The notes: generated by a model not told the origin, from the sequence alone. Positions 1 to 9,179 are shown, counted from the stretch's first letter. The stretch: DNA of 64,000 bases from Siccirubricoccus sp. G192 (GCF_019084075.1 NZ_JAHREN010000001.1:4490501-4554500); one strand, 5' to 3'. Program-made: numbers and translations.

Positions 1-907
1 AGAGCAACGCATTCAGCAACTCGTCCATCATGGACCAGAAGGTCGTGATGTGGTCCCGGGGCGCCGCGTTGCTGGCCATCCGCCGGATCTCCTGCCCGAT
101 CACCAGGCCCGCCGTGACGACGGCGATGGGGCCGGAGGTGCCCACCGCATCGGCGAGGCGGAAGGTCACCAGGACCAGCGCGAGCGACATGATGAGTTCG
201 AGGTTGTGGTTGTCGACCCGCCGCAGCGCGAGCGCCGCCAGGTAGCCGGTCGCCAGGCCGAGCAATGCCCCGCCGACGCCCTGCGACACCAGGGCCGCGG
301 CGACCGCGCCATGGCCGACGAGGCCCCTGGCACCCTGCGCGCCGGCCAGAGCGATGAGGAATATCACGACGCCCACGCCATCATTGAACAGGCTTTCACC
401 GGTGATGGCCGCCTTCAAGGCGGGCGGCAGAGGGACGCGGCGGAGCAGCCCATGCACGGCGACCGCATCGGTCGGCGCCAGGACCGCGCCCAGCACGAAG
501 CACCACAGGATCGGCACCGGCGCGCCGGCCGCGACGAAGGCCAGCCAGATCAGCAGGCCGAAGATCAGCGTCGAGAGGATGACGCCGACGGTCGCCAGGC
601 CAAGGATGGCCCATTTGCTGGTCCGCAATTCCTCAAGGTCCACTTCGAGGCTGGCGGCGAAGAGGAGAAAGGCCAGCATGCCGTCGAGCAGGACATGCGA
701 CAGGTCGGCGGCCTTGAGGGTCCCGCGCGCAAGCTCCGGCAGCCCCAGGCCGGGCAGGAACTGATCGACCGCGGCGATCCCCAGGGAAAGCACCAGCGCC
801 CCGATCAGCAGGCTGATCGGCTGCGGCATTCCGATCCAGCGGTGATTCACCAGGCCCAGCGCGGCGGCGAGGAACAGGAGGAGCGCGGCGAAGTCGAAGG
901 GCAGCAT
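1..907 (-). CDS. CPA1-type cation:proton antiporter, C-terminus cut by window edge
   Basis: This is an inner-membrane sodium (or potassium)/proton exchanger for pH and ion homeostasis. The minus-strand frame starts at the ATG at 907 and stays open to base 1, giving about 302 residues of a family that usually exceeds 400. The translation is a string of hydrophobic helices with the CPA1 hallmarks APTDAVAVH (about residue 150) and GESLFNDGVGVVIF (about residue 175), which contains the conserved ion-binding Asp of the NhaP/NHE family. No stop or shift was seen. The gene diverges from the rpfF-like gene across a 430-bp intergenic region. Family assignment is firm; ion specificity cannot be told. 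Confidence 0.85.
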   Translation of the reverse strand, partial: MLPFDFAALLLFLAAALGLVNHRWIGMPQPISLLIGALVLSLGIAAVDQFLPGLGLPELARGTLKAADLSHVLLDGMLAFLLFAASLEVDLEELRTSKWAILGLATVGVILSTLIFGLLIWLAFVAAGAPVPILWCFVLGAVLAPTDAVAVHGLLRRVPLPPALKAAITGESLFNDGVGVVIFLIALAGAQGARGLVGHGAVAAALVSQGVGGALLGLATGYLAALALRRVDNHNLELIMSLALVLVTFRLADAVGTSGPIAVVTAGLVIGQEIRRMASNAAPRDHITTFWSMMDELLNALL

Positions 908-1336
908 CTGTTCTGCTCCGGTCGCCGTCGGTTGGCCCGAGGCGCCTGAGGCTGCCATGCCCTGTGGTGCGCAGACACTCGAATCGGCGCCTGAGCGACG
1001 TTTTTGCAACAGTGCCGGCGCCATCCCCGTGGCGCGGCCGGGTGGCCGCAGCCATCCGGCCAGGAGCAGCCGCCGCTGTGCATGGCCTTCCACGCCGCCG
1101 GCCCTCGACCCGGTTTGGGGCCTTGCAAACCGCTTGCCCGAGGCGCCAAGTCCCGATGCGCGGAGGGAATGGCGGTTCGGCACCCGCTGGCAATGAACCC
1201 CAGGTCAAATATTATTGTATAACATTAACGTGTGCGGTTAGATGACGGGCCGGCGCCGCTTTCCTTCATCCCGCCCCCGGTAGCCTGGCGGCCCGGCAGA
1301 GGCCTCGCCGGGGCGACCCGTCGAGGATCCCGCCGC
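908..1336. promoter_or_regulatory. Divergent intergenic region with an AT-rich stretch upstream of rpfF-like gene
   Basis: This 429-bp gap separates the divergent antiporter and rpfF-like genes. Most of it is GC-rich and shows no convincing gene. The exception is 1206-1232, with aaatattattgtataacatt, which is strikingly AT-rich for this genome and lies about 105-130 bp upstream of the rpfF-like ATG. It is a plausible promoter (TATAAC as a -10-like hexamer), but this is inference. A GAGGA ribosome-binding site precedes the ATG at 1337. Confidence 0.4.
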
Positions 1337-2289
1337 ATGACCTTCATCCGCACGCTGCCCGCCGCCGGCTTCACCGAGATCGGTGCCAGCTTTCCCAACC
1401 CAATTCCGCTCGCCCAGGCGACCCTGCGTTCCAATGCCTATGAGACGCTGGATATCGATCTCGATACCGAACGGCAGGTTTTCTGGTGCCGCCTGAAGCC
1501 GCTTGGCCGGCCCTGCTTCAGCCCGGAACTGCTGCGGGACGTCGCCGCCATGCAGCGTTCCATCGGGTCCCTGGCGCAGGCCGGCCCGCGCGGCGCCGAT
1601 CCGGGGATCCGCTACTTCGTCTGCGCCTCCGCCATCCCCGGCATCTTCAACCTCGGCGGGGACCTGGGACTGTTCCGGCAGATGATCGCCGCGGGCAATC
1701 TCGATGGCCTCCGGCACTATGGCAAGGCCGCGGTGGAGGCCATCCACCGCAACCACGTCGCCTGCGACCTGCCGATGGTGACGATCGCCCTCGTGCAGGG
1801 CGACGCGCTCGGCGGCGGCTTCGAATGCGCGCTGGCGCATGACCTGATCGTGGCCGAGCGCAGCGCCAATTCGGCCTGCCGGAAGTCCTGTTCAACCTCT
1901 TCCCCGGCATGGGCGCCTACAGCTTCCTGTCGCGCCGCCTGGGCCGCGTGGAGGCCGAGCGCATGATCATGAGCGGCCGCATCTACACGGCCGAGGAACT
2001 GCACGCGATGGGCCTGGTGGATGTGGTCGCGCCGGATGGCCAGGGCGAGGAGGCCGTGCAGGACTACATCGACAGGAATTCGCGCTGGCACAATGCGCAT
2101 AGCGCCACCTATCGCGCCCGCCGCCGGGTGGACCCGGTCACGCTGGCGGAGCTGCAGGACGTCGTGGAGGTCTGGGCCGAGGCCGCCATGCGGCTCAGCG
2201 ACCAGGATCTCCGCCGGATGTCCCGCCTCACCGCCGCCCAGGACCGCCGCTTGGCGGCGCAGCCCGGCCCGGTCGCGGTGGCAGGATGA
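1337..2289 (+). pseudogene. rpfF: RpfF-like DSF synthase (crotonase fold), one-base frameshift near 1873
   Basis: RpfF makes the cis-2-unsaturated fatty-acid signal DSF from acyl-ACP, with thioesterase and dehydratase activity in a crotonase fold. The first frame (1337 to about 1873) carries ALGGGFECALAHDLIVAERSA. The continuation, GLPEVLFNLFPGMGAYSFL, is in the next frame and runs to 2289. This string is typical of RpfF and not of ordinary enoyl-CoA hydratases. The Glu in GGGFE and the Glu in GLPE would be exactly 20 residues apart when the frame is repaired, as are the two catalytic Glu of Xanthomonas RpfF (E141/E161). One base appears to be missing in gccaattcgg. Repaired length would be about 317 aa, close to the family's 290. 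The gene converges on the rpfC-like gene, as in Xanthomonas. True pseudogene or sequencing error cannot be decided here. Confidence 0.8.
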
Positions 2290-2328
2290 CCCTGGGCCAC
2301 AAGACCCCGGGCCTCCACCGCGCCCGGC

Positions 2329-4851
2329 TCAATGGATGCGGCCGGGCCGGGGCTCCAGGCCTGGCCGTGCCTCGCGCACGCGCTCCAGCTCCGCGGCCAG
2401 CAGGACCACCTGCCGCGCGCCGGCTGTTGCGACCTCCGCCGGGGCGATGGCCTCGGCGGCGCCGCATAATTCATAGACGAGCTTGGCGCCCATATTGGCC
2501 GCACTGCTGCGCAGCGCATGCGCCTCTGCCCGGAACCGCCGCACATCCCCCTTGCCGGCCGCGGCCTGCAGGGCCTGCAGCACCTGCGCCGCCTCGCGCA
2601 GGAAATCCTCGGCCAGGCCCGCGACGAATTCGCTGCCACCAAGCGCCTCCAGATCCGCCAGGACCTGCGGGTCGAGCGGCGGCAGCGGCGCCGGGCGGAA
2701 GCGGGGATGCGAGGCGATGGACGCCACCTCCTGGCCCTTCGCGGCGGGGGCGGTGTCGCCCGGCTGCGGTGCGACTGCCGCCAGGGCCTCGATCAATTGC
2801 GCGGGCTCGACCGGCTTGGTGAGGCAGGCATCCATCCCCGCCTCGCGGCACCGCTGCGCCGCTTCGGGCGTCGCATCGGCGGTGAAGCCGATGATCGGCA
2901 CATGCGGCCGGCCAAGGGCGGCGAAGCGGTAGAGCTTGGTCGCTTCGATCCCGCCGAGCACCGGCATGTTCACGTCCATCAGCACCGCGTCGAACTGGCC
3001 CTCCTCCAGCGCATCGAGCGCCTCTTCGCCATCGCTGACCAGCAGCGCCTCGTGGCCCGACCGCTCCAGGATCTTCTGCACCACGCGCCGGTTCACCCGG
3101 TTGTCATCGGCCACCAGCACCCGCAGGCGCCGCGCGCCGCCGGAGGCAGGCAGCGGCCGGGCGGCCGCCGCATCCAGCTCGGGCAGGAGCCGGGCGGCGA
3201 TGATCGCCATCAACGTCCGCAGCTCGGCCTCGGTGGGTTCCGCCCGCAGCCAAGTCGTGACGCGGCGGCGGATCCCGGGCGAAGGCAGACCCTCCGCCGG
3301 CGCTTCGCCGAACGCGAAAAGCGGATGGTCGTCCTGCCCGCGCAGCACCTCCATGACCTCCCCTGGCCCGAGGTCGCGGCCCTGCGGCAGGCACAGCACC
3401 AGATGCGCCGGGACGCCGCCGTCCGGCTCGGCTCCCCGGATTTCGGCCAGCGCGGCCCGGCTCATGCCGTAGCTTCGGACGGCAGCCCCGCGGGCCGCGA
3501 GCCGGGTGCCGATGCCGGCGGCGCCCGCGGGGTCCGAGGTCAGGATGAAGGCGGCGATGCCGGCGAAGGACCGCTCCGCCGCCGCGGGCTGCTCGGCCTG
3601 CCGCGCCGCCTGGGCGGTGAACCAGAAGGTGCTGCCCTGGCCCGGCTCGCTGGCGACGCCGATCTCGCCGCCCAGCAGCCGCACCAGCCCCTTGCAGATC
3701 GACAGGCCCAGCCCGGTGCCGCCGAAGCGGCTGGCGATGCTCTCATCCGCCTGGGTGAAGCGTTCGAAGATCCGGCCGAGCGCCTGCGGCCTGATGCCGA
3801 TGCCGGTATCGGCGACCTCGAAGCGCAGCCGAAGCTGGCCGGATGCGGGCTCGGTCGCATCCACGCCGATGGTGACGCCGCCGGACTCGGTGAATTTCAC
3901 CGCATTGCCGGCCAGGTTGAGCAGGATGTCCCTGAGATGCGTCCGGTCGCAGAGGATCCGGGCCGGCGTGCGGGGCGTGACATGGAGCGACAGCCTGAGA
4001 CCCTTCTCCCGCGCCTGGGCCAGCAGCATCTGCCGCACCTCCTCGAGCAGGACGGTGAGGTCGAAGGCTTCGGTCCGGGTCGTCGTGCCCCCTGCCTCGA
4101 TGCGGGAGAAGTTCAGGATCCGGTTGATGAGCGACAGCAGGGACCTGGCCCCACCGTCGATGGTCCGCGCCATTTCCTGCTGTTCGCGGTCGAGCGTGGA
4201 ACTGCGCAGCAGGCTGCCCATGCCGATGATGGCATTGAGCGGCGTGCGGAGCTCGTGGCTGACGCTGGCCAGGAAGAGGCTCTTCGCCTCGCTGGCCTGC
4301 TCCGCCTGGCGCTTCGCCTGCGACAGCTTGCGGATCAGGGTCGCGGCGTAGAGGCCGAGCACGCAGGGCCCGATCAGCAGGCCGGCCGAGAGATATGGCT
4401 GCTCCCGCCAGTAGGGCGTCGTCAGCACCACCCAGCCGAAGCCGGCGACGAAGACCGCCATGGCCGCCAGCAGCCAGGCCGTGCCGAAGCGGAAGCCATT
4501 GCCGAGCGCGACCCAGATATAGACCAGGAAGAAGGGCGCCGCGACCTCGCCGGCCTCATGCAGGAACCAGGTGAGGAACCCCATGTCGAGCAGCAGCGCG
4601 AAGCCCCGCCGCAACCGGCTATGCCCGGGGCGGAGGCGGATATGGACGAAGACCCCGACGGCGAGGCAGCTCCAGTAGAAGAGGTTCGGGAGCTGCTCAT
4701 CCGCGACCGATGCCCCGGCCGTCAGGAGATAGACGAAGATGACCAGCGCGAAGCCGAGCCGGTTGAAGCTCATCTCCTCCTCGCTGCCTGCCTCCCCCCG
4801 CAGGCTTCCGAGACCCGGCCGGGAGCGCCTTTCCCGCTGCTGGTCGGCCAT
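2329..4851 (-). CDS. rpfC: RpfC-like hybrid sensor histidine kinase (TM sensor, HisKA, HATPase, REC, HPt)
   Basis: RpfC is the inner-membrane receptor for DSF and passes phosphate through a receiver and HPt to RpfG. The order seen is: five or so membrane helices (residues 30-175), including the motif LHEAGEVAAPFFLVYIWVALG typical of the RpfC sensor; HisKA with SHELRTPLN (His about 199); HATPase with GNAVKFTESG and GGTGLGLSIC; a receiver with MDVNMP (Asp about 636); and a C-terminal HPt with AEAHALRSSAANMG (His about 778). Length is 840 aa against 726 in Xanthomonas; the extra sequence lies between the HATPase and the receiver, perhaps a degenerate second receiver. The ATG at 4851 follows a GAGG; a GTG at 4872 would overlap the upstream gene. 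It lies directly downstream of the RpfG-like gene and converges on rpfF. Confidence 0.85.
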   Translation of the reverse strand: MADQQRERRSRPGLGSLRGEAGSEEEMSFNRLGFALVIFVYLLTAGASVADEQLPNLFYWSCLAVGVFVHIRLRPGHSRLRRGFALLLDMGFLTWFLHEAGEVAAPFFLVYIWVALGNGFRFGTAWLLAAMAVFVAGFGWVVLTTPYWREQPYLSAGLLIGPCVLGLYAATLIRKLSQAKRQAEQASEAKSLFLASVSHELRTPLNAIIGMGSLLRSSTLDREQQEMARTIDGGARSLLSLINRILNFSRIEAGGTTTRTEAFDLTVLLEEVRQMLLAQAREKGLRLSLHVTPRTPARILCDRTHLRDILLNLAGNAVKFTESGGVTIGVDATEPASGQLRLRFEVADTGIGIRPQALGRIFERFTQADESIASRFGGTGLGLSICKGLVRLLGGEIGVASEPGQGSTFWFTAQAARQAEQPAAAERSFAGIAAFILTSDPAGAAGIGTRLAARGAAVRSYGMSRAALAEIRGAEPDGGVPAHLVLCLPQGRDLGPGEVMEVLRGQDDHPLFAFGEAPAEGLPSPGIRRRVTTWLRAEPTEAELRTLMAIIAARLLPELDAAAARPLPASGGARRLRVLVADDNRVNRRVVQKILERSGHEALLVSDGEEALDALEEGQFDAVLMDVNMPVLGGIEATKLYRFAALGRPHVPIIGFTADATPEAAQRCREAGMDACLTKPVEPAQLIEALAAVAPQPGDTAPAAKGQEVASIASHPRFRPAPLPPLDPQVLADLEALGGSEFVAGLAEDFLREAAQVLQALQAAAGKGDVRRFRAEAHALRSSAANMGAKLVYELCGAAEAIAPAEVATAGARQVVLLAAELERVREARPGLEPRPGRIH

Positions 4852-4861
4852 CCGCGCTACC

Positions 4862-5704
4862 TCATCCGTCACCCGGCGCAGTGCCGGTCATCTCGAAGGA
4901 GGTCGTGAGCACGGCGGCGACGGCGCCGCCCGCGTCGCGCAGCGGCACCTTGGTGGTCAGCCAGCGGCGGCGCTCGCCACGGCGGCCGGCAACCTCCTCC
5001 TGGTAGGCCGGCAGGGCCTCGCCGGACCCGAATACCGCAAGGTCGCCCAGCCGGCTGCGCTCGCCGCGCTCCGGGCCCAGGAGCTGGGCGATGCTGCTGC
5101 CGGGCAATGCCGCGGGCGAGGCGCCGGATTCGGCGGCGAAGGCCCTGTTGGCATAGAGGCAGCGCCCGTCGCGGTCGGCCAGGCTGATGAGGGCCGGGAT
5201 CGCCTCCAGGATGCGGCCCCGGCCCTCCGGGTCGGCCAGATCCTTCGGCGCCGGACCCGCCGGCTCCGGCAGGGCGTCGCGGCCGGCCGGCGCCTCGGGC
5301 GGCGGCCCCTCCTCCCCGGCGGGGGCCTGGCGGCCGAGCGCCAGCAGGTTGCGTGCCCGGGTGACCAGCTCGAAATGGTCGACCGGGCTTTGCAGGAAAT
5401 CGGTGGCGCCGGCATCAAGGGCCCGCAGCTTGAAGCTGCGGTCGTCATAGGCGGTGATGACGACGATGGGGACATGCAGGCCACCCGGCATGGCGCGGAA
5501 TTTCCGGGTGAACTCCGCCCCGTCCATGCCCGGCATCTTGTAGTCGGTGATGACCAGGTCGACCCGGTTGTCCTCCAGCCATTCCAGGGCATCGAGGGGA
5601 TCGGCGAAGACCTCCACCGAGACTCCGTCCTCGATCGCCGTGGCCAGCCTCGCATAGATGTTCCGGTTGGTGGCCCGGTCGTCCAGGATCAGAATGATAG
5701 CCAT
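4862..5704 (-). CDS. RpfG-like receiver protein with PAS output instead of HD-GYP
   Basis: This is a 280-aa cytoplasmic response regulator. The N-terminal receiver (1-125) has the DD pair at residues 8-9 and phosphoacceptor Asp54 in VITDYKMPGMDG. Its sequence (AGATDFLQSPVDHFEL) resembles the RpfG receiver, including Gln-Ser where the conserved receiver Lys normally sits. After a Pro/Ala-rich linker (130-165), residues about 168-270 form a PAS-like domain (ALISLADRDGRCLYANRAFA) where RpfG has its cyclic-di-GMP phosphodiesterase HD-GYP domain; no HD or GYP motif is visible. The stop lies 10 bp from the rpfC ATG, so the pair is surely cotranscribed. The output partner is unknown; a ligand-binding or protein-docking role is inference. 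Confidence 0.85.
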   Translation of the reverse strand: MAIILILDDRATNRNIYARLATAIEDGVSVEVFADPLDALEWLEDNRVDLVITDYKMPGMDGAEFTRKFRAMPGGLHVPIVVITAYDDRSFKLRALDAGATDFLQSPVDHFELVTRARNLLALGRQAPAGEEGPPPEAPAGRDALPEPAGPAPKDLADPEGRGRILEAIPALISLADRDGRCLYANRAFAAESGASPAALPGSSIAQLLGPERGERSRLGDLAVFGSGEALPAYQEEVAGRRGERRRWLTTKVPLRDAGGAVAAVLTTSFEMTGTAPGDG

Positions 5705-5818
5705 GCAGGCCCTCGGTGAGGGTGGATCGCGCCGGTTCCAACGAAAGGCGCCCCGACGAAGGATGCCCCGGCAATGGCCGCGGAGTGGCCGGACAGCGGA
5801 TGGGCGGCCGTCACCTCG

Positions 5819-7561
5819 CTACACCATATCCCGCGCGACGGCGCGGTGCAGCGGCAATCCAATGTCGCACACCAGGCCGGATGGTTCCCATTGCAGGACC
5901 ACCTCGCCCCCCAACTGTTCGCGCACCGTGGCCTGGATGAGGCGGGAGCCGAAGCCGCTACGCGCCGGCGCCGCGGCGACGGCCGGTCCTCCGGTCTCCA
6001 CCCAGCGCAGCATGAGCCGGCCGGCCTCCGCATCGATCCACCAGGTCAGTGCCAGCCGGCCCTCGGGGACCGACAGGCTGCCGTATTTCGCCGCATTGGT
6101 CGCGAGTTCATGCAATGTCATGGAAAGCGGCTGCGCCGTCACCGGTGCCACCGTCACCGGCGGGCCTTCGAGCGTCACCCGCGCGTCGCCGGACATGTCC
6201 ATGAAAGGCGCCAATTCGCCGCGCAGCATGGCCAGCAGATCGGCCCCCATCCAGCGCGATTCGGTGAGCAGTGTCTGCGCCCGGGCGAGCGCGGCGACGC
6301 GGCCTTCCACCGCGCGGGCGAAGCTGTCCGGACTGTCGGCGCGGGTCAGGCGGAGAACGGCCTGCACCACGGCCAGGGCGTTCTTCGCCCGGTGGTCCAC
6401 CTCCCGCATCAGCAACGCCTGCCGTTCCTCGGCTTCCTTGCGGGCGGTGATATCGACATTGACGCCGAGGATCGGCCCCATCCGCCCGGTCAGCCCCGGC
6501 ATGCGGCGGCCGCGGCCGATCAGCCAGCGGATATCCTCGGAGCCGTTGCGGCCAGGGCGAAGGATGCGGAACTCGGCCTCGTACTCGCCGGATTCCAGGG
6601 CCCGGCAGGCCGCCATGCGCAGTTGCTCCCGGTCCTCGGGATGCACCAGGGCGAGGAAGGCGTCATAGGATTGCGGCGCCCCGGCCGCGGGCGAGGTGCC
6701 GAACAGGGCATGCTGCTCCGGCGACCACACGAAGCTGTCGGCCTCCACCTCCCATTCCCAGGTGCCGACGCCGGCGACTTCCTGCGCCAGCCGGAGCCTG
6801 GCCTCGCCGGCGCTGAGGGCGGCTTCGGCGGCCTTCAGCGCCGTGGCATCCGCATGCACCTCGACGACCGCGCTCGGCTGGCGGTCGGCGGCATCACGGC
6901 GCAGGATCCAATGCGCGGCGACCACCACGGGCTGCCCGTTCCGCCGCCTGTGGCGCAGCTCGCCCTGCCATTCGCCGCTGCGCAGCAACTCGTCCTGCAC
7001 CGTCCGGCGGCCGCCATCCGGGAACCGGGTGCCGAGCAGCTCGTGCGAGGCCCGCCCCAGCGCCTCGGCGGCGGAGAATCCGAACAGGCGCTCGCAGCCC
7101 ACCGACCAGTGCCGGATGGTGCCATCCGGCGCGCGCAGGATGACGGCGGTCAGGTCGAGCGCCTCCGCCCGGTCGGTCAGGGCGAGCAGCCTGGCCTCCA
7201 GCGCGGCATTGGCCTGCCGCAGCGATGCTTCCCGGCGGCGGCCGTTCAGGTAGAGGGCGCCACCGAAGGCGACCATCCCGGCGGCGGCCAGGGCAAGCCA
7301 GACCAGCACCTGCCCGAGCACCGCGGAGACCTCCTGTACCGGGAGCCGGAAATGCACCGGCAGCACGGGCAGCCAGCCAGCGATGGCCATGGCGGCCGCC
7401 ATGCCGCCGGCGCAGCAGAACAGCCCGAGCCAGAGCGCGCCCTCGCGCCAGGGATGGGCGGCACCCGACCGGCCGGCCACGCCGGCTCGGGCGGGATTCG
7501 ACAGACCGGGACCGGAGCGCGGATTAGGCAGCGTCCCGCCGATGCGCCAATGCGAGGACAT
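5819..7561 (-). CDS. HWE-type sensor histidine kinase with two membrane helices and PAS domains
   Basis: The 580-aa protein starts at the ATG at 7561, preceded by GGAAGGG; longer frames use a TTG without such a site. Two membrane helices lie near residues 40-65 and 80-105, then PAS domains (about 130-240 and 250-360, the second ending in GVNVDITARKEAEERQ). The HWE kinase core has REVDHRAKNALAVVQ (His about 390), the N-box HELATNAAKYG, the WVE motif and GFGSRLI. HWE kinases autophosphorylate and signal to separate receivers. The gene ends 114 bp before the RpfG-like receiver on the same strand, so it may feed that protein; this partnership is inferred from position only. A close paralogue lies at 34952-37816. 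Confidence 0.85.
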   Translation of the reverse strand: MSSHWRIGGTLPNPRSGPGLSNPARAGVAGRSGAAHPWREGALWLGLFCCAGGMAAAMAIAGWLPVLPVHFRLPVQEVSAVLGQVLVWLALAAAGMVAFGGALYLNGRRREASLRQANAALEARLLALTDRAEALDLTAVILRAPDGTIRHWSVGCERLFGFSAAEALGRASHELLGTRFPDGGRRTVQDELLRSGEWQGELRHRRRNGQPVVVAAHWILRRDAADRQPSAVVEVHADATALKAAEAALSAGEARLRLAQEVAGVGTWEWEVEADSFVWSPEQHALFGTSPAAGAPQSYDAFLALVHPEDREQLRMAACRALESGEYEAEFRILRPGRNGSEDIRWLIGRGRRMPGLTGRMGPILGVNVDITARKEAEERQALLMREVDHRAKNALAVVQAVLRLTRADSPDSFARAVEGRVAALARAQTLLTESRWMGADLLAMLRGELAPFMDMSGDARVTLEGPPVTVAPVTAQPLSMTLHELATNAAKYGSLSVPEGRLALTWWIDAEAGRLMLRWVETGGPAVAAAPARSGFGSRLIQATVREQLGGEVVLQWEPSGLVCDIGLPLHRAVARDMV

Positions 7562-7971
7562 CAGCCCTTCCGGAGGTTGCGGCGCGGACCAGGCGCCACG
7601 CCTGCCTGCCTGGCCATGCGGCGCCGTGGGACGAGGAGAGCCATCACCCATCTCGGCACGCATTTGGCGCAATCCATTGGAACCCTGCAACCACGGAAAG
7701 AACCCCGCCCCTATCATCGCGCACCGCACAGCAGGAGGCAATCGGTTCCATGTTATCCCGAAGAATTGAATATACGTTCATCAGAGGCCAAACAGGCCGA
7801 TTTGCCGGGGTATTTCGTATCGAAGCGTAATTTATCCTGCGGCGATCCGCCTTCACAACCAAGTGCCGACGGCCTTCAATCCCCGCCACGCGCGGCTTCG
7901 GAGCGGCCCATGCGCCGGGAGCATGGCGGTACAATCTGGCGCTTCGGACGCATCCAGGGAGTTCCCATGCC
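7562..7971. promoter_or_regulatory. Divergent intergenic region between HWE kinase and TRAP receptor genes
   Basis: The gap of 410 bp holds no convincing gene. The part from about 7740 to 7845 is clearly less GC-rich than its surroundings (gaattgaatatacgttcatc and ttcgtatcgaagcgtaattt) and probably carries the outward promoters. A small inverted repeat, GGCCaaacaGGCC, lies near 7787. No recognised operator was identified. Confidence 0.35.
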
Positions 7972-8958
7972 ATGCTGACACGCCGTCCTGCCCTTACCCT
8001 CTTCCTGGCGCTGGGCGCCGGCGCTGCGGTGCGGCGCCCGGCAAGGGCCCAGGCGGCCTGGCGCATGGTGACGGAATATCCCGCCACCGCCATGCCCGGC
8101 GAGGGCCTTGCCCATTTCGCCAGCACCATGTCGCGCCTCTCGGCAGGGGCATTGGCAGTGCGGCCGGGCTTCGACGCGTCGGAGGGGCTGCGCTCGGCGG
8201 GCATGCTGCGCGCGGTCGCCGAAGGCAGGGTGGAGGCGGCGGATGCCTTCACCGGCGCCCTGGCCGGCGAAGCGCCGGTCTTCGGGATCTCCGCCCTGCC
8301 CTTCCTCACGGCCTCGACTGCCGATACGGCGCGGTTGCTGCAGGCCGCGCGCCCGGCCTATCGCGCGGCACTGGCCGGGCGCGGGCTGTCGCTGCTCTAT
8401 GCCACCCCCTGGCCGGCGACGGGCCTCTGGTCGCGCCAGCCTTTGCCGGGGCCGGAGGCGTTGCAGGGGCTGCGGGTGCGGACCTATGACGCCGCGGGGA
8501 CGGCGGTGCTGCGGGCGGCGGGCGCCGCGCCCGTGCAGATCTCCTTCGCCGATGCGCTGCCCCGGCTGCGGGCGGGGGAGCTGGATGCGGTGCTGTCCTC
8601 CGGCGATGGCGGCGCGGGCGCGCGGCTCTGGGAAGTGCTGCCGGATTTCAGCGTGCTCGATTATGCCTCGCCGCTCAGCCTGGCCTTCTGCGGCGCGGAT
8701 CGCCTGGCCGCGCTGCCGGAAGCCGCCCGGGCGGCGGTGGCGCAGGCCGCGGGCGAGACCGAGGCGCGGCAGTTCCAGGCGATCACCAGCCGCCTGGCGG
8801 AGAATGAGGCCCGCATGCGCGCGAACGGCGTGGCCATCGCCACGTCGCCGGCGCTCAGGGCCGCACTGGCACAGGCCGCGGCCCCCGTGGTGGCGGACTG
8901 GGCAAGCCGCGCGGGAGCGGAGGGGGAAGCCATCCTGGCAGCCTATCGCCGGGGATAG
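7972..8958 (+). CDS. TRAP transporter solute receptor, DctP family
   Basis: This is a periplasmic binding protein of 328 aa that would deliver an organic acid to a TRAP permease. It begins with a twin-arginine-like leader (TRRPALTLFLALGAGAAV...ARA) and continues with the DctP fold: FASTMSRLSAGALAVRPG, PFLTASTADTARLL, the GLRVRTYD segment with its ligand-contact Arg, and a C-terminal helical part. No DctQ or DctM gene is adjacent, so its permease must lie elsewhere or it works as an orphan receptor. The ATG at 7972 has a weak GGGAG upstream. It is followed by the tandem 57-bp repeats and a convergent Bug gene. Confidence 0.8.
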   Translation: MLTRRPALTLFLALGAGAAVRRPARAQAAWRMVTEYPATAMPGEGLAHFASTMSRLSAGALAVRPGFDASEGLRSAGMLRAVAEGRVEAADAFTGALAGEAPVFGISALPFLTASTADTARLLQAARPAYRAALAGRGLSLLYATPWPATGLWSRQPLPGPEALQGLRVRTYDAAGTAVLRAAGAAPVQISFADALPRLRAGELDAVLSSGDGGAGARLWEVLPDFSVLDYASPLSLAFCGADRLAALPEAARAAVAQAAGETEARQFQAITSRLAENEARMRANGVAIATSPALRAALAQAAAPVVADWASRAGAEGEAILAAYRRG

Positions 8959-9008
8959 CGCCTGGGGAGCGGGGCCGGCTGCCGCCCGGTACCGCAGGAG
9001 GCTCGCCG

Positions 9009-9179
9009 CTTGTATCTTGCGGACCGATTCACGCCCTCCGGCTTCGCCTGCGGACGATCGGGCCGCTTGTATCTTGCGGACCGATTCACGCCCTCCGGCT
9101 TCGCCTGCGGACGATCGGGCCACTTGTATCTTGCGGACCGATTCACGCCCTCCGGCTTCGCCTGCGGACGATCGGGCCA
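9009..9179. repeat. Three perfect tandem 57-bp repeats abutting the Bug stop codon
   Basis: The units occupy 9009-9065, 9066-9122 and 9123-9179 and appear identical apart from the last base or two of each unit (ggccg versus ggcca). Each contains ggaccgattcacgccc and gacgatcgggcc, whose ends pair imperfectly (GGaCCGAT with ATCGGgCC) around an inner small hairpin. The array ends one base before the stop codon of the minus-strand Bug gene, so it would form its 3' untranslated region. Shared core with elements at 45469 and 53769 (see findings). With only three contiguous units and no spacers it is not a CRISPR. Confidence 0.95.

Noticed and set aside
2518..4908. Very long open frame on the plus strand opposite the RpfC-like gene
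   Set aside because: It is a shadow frame of GC-rich coding DNA: composition is Arg/Gln/Gly-rich with no family motif, while the minus strand encodes a complete hybrid kinase.
5774..7978. Long plus-strand open frame opposite the HWE kinase
   Set aside because: Same reason; the minus strand has all kinase motifs and a good start.
9009..9179. CRISPR array
   Set aside because: Units are contiguous without spacers and no cas gene is present.
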